From NCBI GenBank assembly GCA_035772405.1, contig JAYKKM010000054.1, forward strand, positions 2,575,001 to 2,639,000: a DNA stretch of 64,000 nucleotides, read 5' to 3'. Position 1 is the first letter of the stretch. Each line of letters opens with the position of its first letter. The DNA is from Chrysogorgia sp. JL179-B06. Taxonomy: Eukaryota > Cnidaria > Anthozoa > Scleralcyonacea > Chrysogorgiidae. Of the stretch, positions 57,063 through 62,916 are shown in pieces. The notes beneath the pieces were generated by a model. That model saw only the letters and a program-made list of their open reading frames with translations. It was not told where the DNA came from and did no database searches. A program made the translations under genes and the position numbers.

Positions 57063-58448
57063 CTAGGTTCTCTTCTGGTTTCGTCTTTGTATAAATCTTT
57101 GGTGGTTCCCAATGAAGATGTCATCGAAACATTTCAGATGAAAGCAAAATCCGGATGGGGTGTGATGCTGATAAGACGTGGTGTGACTTTCATTCGGATT
57201 TCCCTCAGGTCCTTCTATTGGTTCTACGAAAGACTCGAAGTCAGCGTATATTACAAAAGGAACATCTTGCGTCTTGAATATGTTTTTAAATTTCAAGGTA
57301 CTCCCTTCTTCTGGCATTAGTGTTTTTATGTTCTCTACATTCGAGCAGTACTCTTCGTGTTTGTTGAGACTATCGACGATTTTAAAACTATTCAAACACC
57401 GGTAACAAAAATGTCTCTTATGTTGATGTTTGTTTGTTTTCTCAGACATCAGTCTACTCATATTCTTAATCCAAACGTAGTGACTCTGAGTCTCTTCCTT
57501 AATGTACAACAAGTTCACGGTGTCTCTAGAATTCCCCTGAATGAGAAGAGGGTATATATCTTTACCCTCACATCCGAACACGTTTACAGGTGTGTTGTTG
57601 TTAATACTGAATTTTTTCAAGGGAGTGGGAAACGTAATGTTTGACCAGTCAAACTTTTCCGAGAATTTTCTCATAACGTTGTTGAGTCTTTCTTGATGGT
57701 TACGCTCAGGCATTCTCGCGACAGTCACAGCCCATTTGAAGCACTCATTGTCTTTCTTATTTTGAACGTTGACTATAGCTTTCTTTTTAGCTAACACCGC
57801 TGGAGTTGGAATATAAGATGATCCTTTTAGCGGTCTGTACGTGTCAATGTGAATGTCTAACTTCACCACGCGTAGTAATCTCCAATTACTTCCTCTTTTC
57901 AAATACGTCGAGAAGCTCTCTAAGATTTTTTCTACCATTGTATTGTAGGTTTCTTCAATGTCAGTTCCAGGTAACATTACACTCGTGAGAGAGTGAAACA
58001 TAGCCACAGACTCTACATCACCATCATCTGTCGTTCTCACCATAACACACTCTAAGATAAGTTTTGTTTTTATCCCTTTTTTCTTCTCTACCTCATCTTT
58101 CCAAAGACTTTGTACTAACACTTGTGTGTTTGTTAGAAACACTTTTGAGTCTACCTTTGGTGGAGCTTCAATCGTGTAGGTTTCTGAGAAACCACGTAGA
58201 GATGTCTCCGATCTTTTCAGTTCGTAAGAAGTTTCACCCTTACCGAATATAGATTTTATCTTACGCTTGAGGGCTTCAAAAGCGGTTACTACCCCTTTTT
58301 TTATTGGTTCCGGTGTGTGATCAACAAACCAATCAGACCACTCACTAAGTTTTGTTTTCATATATGACTTTGGGGGGTCACTAGTTGGTTCTGGTGTACC
58401 AACATACCAATTAGACCACTCATTAAGTTTTGTTCTTAAATAATTCAT
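57063..58448 (-). CDS. DNA polymerase N-terminal part with Exo I and zinc finger
   Basis: 461 codons. The N-terminus has a duplicated motif KTKLSEWSDWFV...PEP (about residues 5-20 and 31-50) followed by a basic linker, a pattern recalled from ORFs of cnidarian Polinton-like elements. A C2-H-C type finger HFCYRCLNSF...HEEYC precedes Exo I YADFESF (Asp403, Glu405). The stop at 57063-57065 lies six bases before the first Met of the downstream frame. Coding continuity requires a -1-type change between about 57063 and 57108, probably one lost base. The start is supported by TATAATAAAGAGAGAG directly upstream. Confidence 0.88.
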   Translation of the reverse strand: MNYLRTKLNEWSNWYVGTPEPTSDPPKSYMKTKLSEWSDWFVDHTPEPIKKGVVTAFEALKRKIKSIFGKGETSYELKRSETSLRGFSETYTIEAPPKVDSKVFLTNTQVLVQSLWKDEVEKKKGIKTKLILECVMVRTTDDGDVESVAMFHSLTSVMLPGTDIEETYNTMVEKILESFSTYLKRGSNWRLLRVVKLDIHIDTYRPLKGSSYIPTPAVLAKKKAIVNVQNKKDNECFKWAVTVARMPERNHQERLNNVMRKFSEKFDWSNITFPTPLKKFSINNNTPVNVFGCEGKDIYPLLIQGNSRDTVNLLYIKEETQSHYVWIKNMSRLMSEKTNKHQHKRHFCYRCLNSFKIVDSLNKHEEYCSNVENIKTLMPEEGSTLKFKNIFKTQDVPFVIYADFESFVEPIEGPEGNPNESHTTSYQHHTPSGFCFHLKCFDDIFIGNHQRFIQRRNQKRT

Positions 58449-58464
58449 CTCTCTCTTTATTATA
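58449..58464 (-). promoter_or_regulatory. Start-proximal promoter motif, polymerase gene
   Basis: TATAATAAAGAGAGAG abuts the ATG at 58448. The same motif precedes 58890, 60563 and 60989. Confidence 0.7.
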
Positions 58465-58494
58465 GTTTAATTTATTTGTTTAAATATCTAATTT

Positions 58495-58890
58495 TCAAAA
58501 AAATGTAAAAATTGTAAAAAATGTAACTCCATCAACCTCGAGACTTTTCCCTTTTTTTATACGATAGGTGATTGACCCAGCGAATAGTCCAAAGCTGTTT
58601 GCTAACTCAAATATACTTTTGTACCTCGTCTCGTCTCCAGTGTTCACATTAGTTTTAATCACAGCTTGGGCTAGTTTTCCCTCTTTACACTGGTTGTATC
58701 TCGTTGGTAGTTCTATAGGTTTCATTTCTAGTGCTTCTCTAATCTCATTATAGTTTGCTTTATATTTTAGTTTAACATTTTGTTCCTTTGCAATGTTTTT
58801 TAGGTCTTTGATGGTTTGATGATTACAAATTACTTTTACTGGTTTTGATAGTGTTCCTTTCTTGTTTAATGACCCTTTTGGTCTAGGCAT
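58495..58890 (-). CDS. Small AT-hook / NUMOD1-like DNA-binding protein
   Basis: 131 codons. The N-terminus PRPKGSLNKKG resembles an AT-hook. The C-terminal third, RYKSIFELANSFGLFAGSIT, YRIKKGKSL and VDGVTF, resembles the NUMOD1 helix-turn-helix found beside homing endonucleases and in large DNA virus proteins. No nuclease domain is attached, so a regulator or replication accessory is more likely than an endonuclease. It shares the strand of the polymerase gene 46 bp downstream. TATAATAAAGAG precedes the start. The last residues are Phe-rich. Confidence 0.7.
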   Translation of the reverse strand: MPRPKGSLNKKGTLSKPVKVICNHQTIKDLKNIAKEQNVKLKYKANYNEIREALEMKPIELPTRYNQCKEGKLAQAVIKTNVNTGDETRYKSIFELANSFGLFAGSITYRIKKGKSLEVDGVTFFTIFTFF

Positions 58891-58902
58891 CTCTTTATTA
58901 TA
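58891..58902 (-). promoter_or_regulatory. Start-proximal promoter motif, AT-hook gene
   Basis: TATAATAAAGAG immediately before ATG at 58890, within a longer ATATTATAATAAAGAG. Confidence 0.7.
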
Positions 58903-58978
58903 ATATAAAATATATATAAACTATGTGATAATATTGTTTTTTTTATTTTAAATGAAAGTTATTTAAAAATAAAGTAGT

Positions 58979-60007
58979 ATGCCACTAAGTACATTTCTTT
59001 ACGAACATCGTCGTGAATCACAAGATGTTGTTACACATATGAATATGGAGAAAAAACGTTCATACCATATTCCAGAGAGAGACAACAAAGAGTTTTTAGA
59101 AAATTATGTGAAATCTTATAATTACGGAGTTCCACAGTATTTGTTAGAGAAATGTCAAGACGTAAGTTATTTTTTTTGTTGACATAGACGTAAAAAGAAA
59201 ACTCGTGGAGTAAAAAAGTTGTACACAGATGGACAAGTTTTAAAACTTGTAAGAGTGTTTCAAGATGTGTTACACAAAAACATCACAAACGAACTAAACG
59301 AGGGAGATCTAGATTGTTACGTTTTGGAAAAACCACCTTATCAAAAAGATGGTTTCACGAAAAATGGTATTCATCTTCACTTTCCTAAGATTTGGTTAAA
59401 CGCGCGAGATCGTAAACATATCAATAGTATTGTAAGAGAGAGACTCACATCATCTTTTTTCGAAATAGATGATGCTGTAATCAGAGGTAACTGGTTTTTG
59501 TATGGTTCAAAAAAATCTGTAGACAGTGAACCATACTTGTTGTCTTATATTATTGAGAAAAAGAGGAAAAGAGTTGTACCCACAGAGAGTGTACATGAAC
59601 TAGTTCATATTTTTTCAGTACTCCCAACGGAACACACAACAACGATGTCTCTTGTGGAGTATGAGGACGAGAGAACAATGTTTAACGTGTCAAAAGAGCG
59701 TGTATTTGAAAAACCACCAAAGTCTTGTGAAGAGCTACAACACTATATTGATCAGCTATCACCCTCTCGTTCAGCAAGTTTTCAAAGCTGGAGAACTATT
59801 GGTTGTATAATTTTTAACGAGAGTAATGCTTCTGAGGAAGGAAAAACCATGTGGCATGAGTTTTCTGAGAGGTGTGTGGAAAAATATGATGAAAGAGAGT
59901 GTGATAAGATGTGGAATGGTTTACGTACCTCTAATCAAAACTACTCTATTGGTACGTTAATTTACTACTGCAAAGAGGATAATAAAAAAAAGTTCAAAAG
60001 ATTCTAG
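58979..60007 (+). CDS. AEP-type DNA primase with PriCT-2-like C-terminus, frame-broken
   Basis: Two in-phase open parts, 58979-59182 and about 59183-60007 (262 codons from 59219), are separated by a TGA. The downstream part has CYVLEKP, NGIHLHFPKI (second AEP motif with catalytic His), WFLYGSKK and a C-terminal SFQSWRTIGCIIFNES ... CDKMWNGL ... YSIGTLIYYCKEDN typical of PriCT-2. This matches D5-type primases of NCLDVs and virophages but without a helicase. The first AEP motif (hydrophobic-D-x-D) is visible only in a different frame at 59181-59189, between a T8 run (59170-59177) and two A-runs (59192-59201). Two compensating indels would account for that. Transcribed opposite to its neighbours. 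Confidence 0.8.
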
Positions 60008-60015
60008 AGTACTTC

Positions 60016-60043
60016 TTTCCTTACCTAAAATAGAGTAAGGAAA
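60016..60043. terminator. Hairpin between convergent primase and 180-aa genes
   Basis: TTTCCTTAC (60016-60024) and GTAAGGAAA (60035-60043) form a perfect 9-bp stem with a 10-nt loop, overlapping the stop codon of the minus-strand gene and 9 bp past that of the plus-strand gene. It is positioned to end both transcripts, comparable to the hairpin 3'-end signals of some giant viruses. Confidence 0.6.
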
Positions 60044-60563
60044 AATTTTTGGATGTGTTCATATCTTTTCTATAGAGAGATTTTTGTCTAAAATAACTAG
60101 TTTTTTTAAGTATACACTGTAGTTGTAGGAACGACTCGTTCTTGTTACTAACGAAAACACTTGTTAAAACAACCTCTGCATCTACCTTTAAGTCGGTGTG
60201 CTCTAACACGCTAGATAGTTTTAGCTGTTCTGCCTTCTCATTACAAATGTAAGATAACACCGGGGATAACTTAAGATATATCTTATTTCCATAGACACAT
60301 GATCTAATCTCTTTTGCTTCACTAATTTCACCTGACTCGACTATCAGTTCCTTAACTGACCTGACGAATTTGTTGAAAGTCTCCAGCTGATCTGGTTTGA
60401 GTGTGAGTCCTATAGTGAACTTGTTGCGGTCAAATTTACTTCTTTGAATTCCACTTGTATCACAGTTCTTAAACAGTAGTGGTGATACGTCTAGAGGTAA
60501 ACTTCCACCACCATATTTCTCGTTGGGTTTAAAATTATAGATAGTTTCACTTTGTTCATTCAT
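60021..60563 (-). CDS. 180-aa protein, possible ssDNA-binding protein
   Basis: No firm family match. The sequence alternates beta-prone stretches (NKFTIGLTL, KIYLKLSPVL, KVDAEVVLTSVFV, SFLQLQCIL) with a helical middle (LETFNKFVRSVKELI), which would suit a small OB-fold replication protein. It lies between primase and a structural-looking gene. It starts at 60563 behind TATAATAAAGAGAG. The stop is inside the hairpin at 60016-60043. Function is inference from size, fold guess and neighbours. Confidence 0.6.
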   Translation of the reverse strand: MNEQSETIYNFKPNEKYGGGSLPLDVSPLLFKNCDTSGIQRSKFDRNKFTIGLTLKPDQLETFNKFVRSVKELIVESGEISEAKEIRSCVYGNKIYLKLSPVLSYICNEKAEQLKLSSVLEHTDLKVDAEVVLTSVFVSNKNESFLQLQCILKKTSYFRQKSLYRKDMNTSKNFSLLYFR

Positions 60564-60577
60564 CTCTCTTTATTATA
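60564..60577 (-). promoter_or_regulatory. Start-proximal promoter motif, 180-aa gene
   Basis: TATAATAAAGAGAG directly precedes ATG at 60563. Confidence 0.7.
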
Positions 60578-60591
60578 GTGTTTTTTTTTGT

Positions 60592-60989
60592 TTAAAACAG
60601 ATTTATTAACTTAACTCCAATCCATCCTACACCAACACCTATTACACCTTCAGCAACCGACTGATACTTTTGCATTTCCGATGAGGGTGTGTAGTAGTCA
60701 TGGAGTTGCGGTTCTTTCCTAAATGTTGCGTTCAACAGGTCAAGAGCTGCGTTCGTGTCATTTATATTGCGGTTAGCATCTGACAACGCTAGCCTAAGTC
60801 TTTGAATCTTGTCTCTATGTGCGATCTCATCCTCATTCCATTTTTCCTTTGCTCTAGCGAGCTTCTCTACAGCGAGATTGTGACGTTTCATCTCCTCACC
60901 ATATTTGTTTCCATCTAGACTTTTGAATAGAAAACCAGCACCTGCAAACGCAAGTGCATTGAATAACCCTCCGCTACCATGGATGTCAT
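60592..60989 (-). CDS. Small membrane/coiled-coil protein, N-terminus frame-shifted
   Basis: The clear frame (99 codons from Met 60891) reads KRHNLAVEKLARAKEKWNED, a long amphipathic helix, EPQLHDYYTP and a C-terminal hydrophobic helix GVIGVGVGWIGVKLINLF. The same frame is open upstream with a Gly/Ala/Phe-rich hydrophobic stretch (LFNALAFAGAGFLF) but has no ATG. An ATG at 60989, right behind TATAAAATAAAGAG, is one frame off. A one-base loss near 60920-60985 would explain this, in the same direction as the polymerase break. Similar HNLAxExLxxAxxxWNED proteins occur in cnidarian Polinton-like elements (recollection). A role in the virion membrane or capsid is a guess. Confidence 0.65.
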
Positions 60990-61003
60990 CTCTTTATTTT
61001 ATA
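60990..61003 (-). promoter_or_regulatory. Start-proximal promoter motif, small membrane gene
   Basis: TATAAAATAAAGAG before the ATG at 60989. It lies inside the region that an upstream in-frame start of the divergent plus-strand gene would occupy, so that gene more likely starts at 61024. Confidence 0.65.
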
Positions 61004-61023
61004 CACAAGACTTTGATTATAAA

Positions 61024-61332
61024 ATGTTTACTGGAGTATGTTCACCGCAATCACAGCTAGAAAAATACATTGTCAAAACATGTAAGTTAGAGAATGACTT
61101 ACAATTACAAAATAACAAAATACACAAGTTAGAGAATGAGAACGCCAAACTATCTAAGTTAGAGAGTGAGAAAGAGCGACTAAGCAGTGAAGTAACTAAG
61201 TTAGAGAGTGAGAACAAGCAACTAAATGAGAATGAGAACGCCAAACTATCTAAGTTAGAGAGTGAGAACAAGCAACTAAACAACAAAGTAACTAAGTTAG
61301 AGAGTGAAAAAAAAAATTGTACAACCTACTAG
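61024..61332 (+). CDS. KLESEN-repeat coiled-coil protein
   Basis: About 102 codons. After MFTGVCSPQSQLEKYI the rest is a heptad-rich helix with repeated KLESENKQLN / KLESEKERLS units, certain to form a coiled coil and visible also as direct DNA repeats of ctaagttagagagtgagaac. An ATG at 60979 is in frame but overlaps the divergent promoter. The one at 61024 follows GATTATAAA directly and is preferred. It could be a structural rod, a spacer or a host-interacting protein. No enzymatic motif. Unit number is likely to vary between copies. Confidence 0.6.
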   Translation: MFTGVCSPQSQLEKYIVKTCKLENDLQLQNNKIHKLENENAKLSKLESEKERLSSEVTKLESENKQLNENENAKLSKLESENKQLNNKVTKLESEKKNCTTY

Positions 61333-61368
61333 AGCATGAGTTAAGAATACACCGAACTTACGAAGCTT

Positions 61369-61512
61369 GAGTTTACTGCTTTTTTACTCAAAGTTATCTG
61401 AGAGATACCTTGACATACTTTTGAGTAAACTTTGACATACCTTGACATACTTTTGAGTAAACTTTGACATACTGCTTTTTTACTCAAAGTTATCTGAGAG
61501 ATAAATAAAGAG
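61369..61512. repeat. Nested direct and inverted repeats before the 61-aa gene
   Basis: A 32-bp unit (ccttgacatacttttgagta...) is tandem at 61408-61439 and 61440-61471. It is flanked by two copies of actgcttttttactcaaagt.. (61375-61407 and 61471-61503). TTTGAGTAAA and TTTACTCAAA are mutual inversions, so several hairpins are possible. The right copy ends in the promoter motif. Confidence 0.85.
61501..61512 (+). promoter_or_regulatory. Start-proximal promoter motif, 61-aa gene
   Basis: ATAAATAAAGAG directly before ATG at 61513, the plus-strand instance of the shared motif. Confidence 0.6.
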
Positions 61513-61698
61513 ATGGAGATAACTAATAGCAATCCTACGAAAATAAAAGATCCAAAAAGAGTAGAGAGTGGTAAGAGACTCGCTGTGATCAGCAAAGAGG
61601 CAAAGGCGAGGAAAGCAGCAACGCTAGAGAGTGAACAAAGTAAGAGTTCTTCTTCTTCTTGGTGGGGAGGAGGAGTCAATAACATTGATGTCAGATAA
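61513..61698 (+). CDS. 61-aa small basic protein
   Basis: Reads EITNSNPTKIKDPKRVESGK, then RLAVISKEAKARKAA and a Ser-run with WWGGG. Lys/Arg-rich and unassigned. Called as a gene because the shared promoter motif abuts its ATG. Its last 75 bases overlap the 3' end of the opposing 427-aa gene. Might be a DNA-binding or virion core peptide. Confidence 0.45.
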   Translation: MEITNSNPTKIKDPKRVESGKRLAVISKEAKARKAATLESEQSKSSSSSWWGGGVNNIDVR

Positions 61699-62907
61699 TA
61701 ACACAGTATTGTCGAATGATATACCACGTAAAAAAGACTTCAGCTTATTTAGAATTTTTTTGTAAGTCGTGAACGCAGTCTTATAGTCATTAACCTTAAC
61801 ACTTAGATTTTTCTTCATAGCGTAACCTCGTATAGACAAACCAACTGCAGGCAAAACTCCTAAAATTATTGGATTCAAAGTTATAACACCAACTATTGTT
61901 CCAGTTGATGTTAACGCAATACTCATCATGTTCAAGACCAGTAGTTCTCTCTTGAGTTTTTTCCACTGCCATTTGAAACACATTGCACGTCTATGGAACT
62001 GGATGTATAAATTTTTAAGTTCGTTAATCTTTTCTTCACCTATTTCATCATTTTTCATCATTTTCCTAGCAATGATGTTGATGTCGTTTGACTCTAAGAA
62101 TCCACTCACCACTTTCAGACCATACACACTAGCCATCGCAGGCTTCGAACCTCCACTACTAGGTCTACTCCCAAACCGTTCGTTAAAAAGTAATGAGGAG
62201 AATGGAGCTCCAATACTCTTAAAGTTTGCTGTGAAACTCGAGTCTGTTGACACGATGTTGTTTATACGTACATGACTTCCAGACATCAACCAGTGACATG
62301 AGATCAAGTGTTTGTCAGTTCTCTTAATTCCACTTGGAAAAGTACAGTTGTACTCCTTAGCTGGCCACCCACCTCCATATGACAACTGGTCGTTTGATCC
62401 TGTCTTGAAGCCTATGAACTTGTCGTAGGAACCATCGTCGTTTCCAACAATATAACCCCACTTACCCGACGAAGTAGGAAACAACATCTTAACAACTATG
62501 AATATAGAGACGTTGACACGAGTGAGTTGAGGACAGCTAAATAACATTCTCGATGGTTTGCTGTTGGTCAACGATGACGACAAGTAGTACTCTCCTTCAT
62601 CCTCATTAATTACAGCACATATATTGTAGTCGTCTTGAATAATACGATCGTACTTGTCTTTAATTATTTTGACTCGAGGTTTCCCTCCTCCTAATCCAGT
62701 ATGGTACTCCGCATCACCACTCTCGACCGCTCTTGTGACGTTAACATTAAAAACGGTGACGTACGATGAGTTCTTCTTATAGTTTCTCAAATGTCTCATG
62801 TTGATTGCGTCTCCGTCGTTGATAGGATCAGCGACATTTCTCAAAGTTTTGTTCTTCATATCACCGTCAAACGGTTCATCATTTGTGTATCCAAAGTGTA
62901 AACTCAT
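61624..62907 (-). CDS. Fibre-like structural protein, 427 aa
   Basis: The N-terminus contains KNKTLRNVADPINDGDAINM (about residues 18-37), the VADPxxxxDAxxxxxL motif seen at the attachment end of phage tail fibres and in fibre-like proteins of Polinton-like elements. The middle (about 60-275) is beta-rich with Gly/Trp patterns (GKWGYIVGNDDGSY, FIGFKTG, LISCHWLMSGSHVRIN), resembling a LamG/concanavalin-like fold for receptor or glycan binding. Residues about 325-357 are hydrophobic (ALTSTGTIVGVITLNPIILG), and the tail is Arg-rich. A virion surface protein is inferred. Its start is preceded by TATAAATAA and lies 9 bp past the stop of the next gene. Confidence 0.7.
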   Translation of the reverse strand: MSLHFGYTNDEPFDGDMKNKTLRNVADPINDGDAINMRHLRNYKKNSSYVTVFNVNVTRAVESGDAEYHTGLGGGKPRVKIIKDKYDRIIQDDYNICAVINEDEGEYYLSSSLTNSKPSRMLFSCPQLTRVNVSIFIVVKMLFPTSSGKWGYIVGNDDGSYDKFIGFKTGSNDQLSYGGGWPAKEYNCTFPSGIKRTDKHLISCHWLMSGSHVRINNIVSTDSSFTANFKSIGAPFSSLLFNERFGSRPSSGGSKPAMASVYGLKVVSGFLESNDINIIARKMMKNDEIGEEKINELKNLYIQFHRRAMCFKWQWKKLKRELLVLNMMSIALTSTGTIVGVITLNPIILGVLPAVGLSIRGYAMKKNLSVKVNDYKTAFTTYKKILNKLKSFLRGISFDNTVLLSDINVIDSSSPPRRRRTLTLFTL

Positions 62908-62916
62908 TTATTTATA
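62908..62916 (-). promoter_or_regulatory. TATAAATAA before the fibre-like gene
   Basis: A shortened form of the shared motif (no GAG) that touches the ATG at 62907 and reaches the stop codon of the upstream gene. Confidence 0.5.

Noticed and set aside
57063..57108. Programmed -1 ribosomal frameshift in the polymerase
   Set aside because: No X-XXY-YYZ heptamer in the required register and no obvious pseudoknot; simple indel favoured.
61017..61286. 89-aa minus-strand Ser/Leu-rich ORF
   Set aside because: Antisense of the KLESEN coiled-coil repeats; no promoter motif.
61341..61727. 128-aa minus-strand hydrophobic ORF
   Set aside because: Antisense to the 61-aa gene and to the nested repeats; its repeated SQITLSKKAV segments mirror the DNA duplications.
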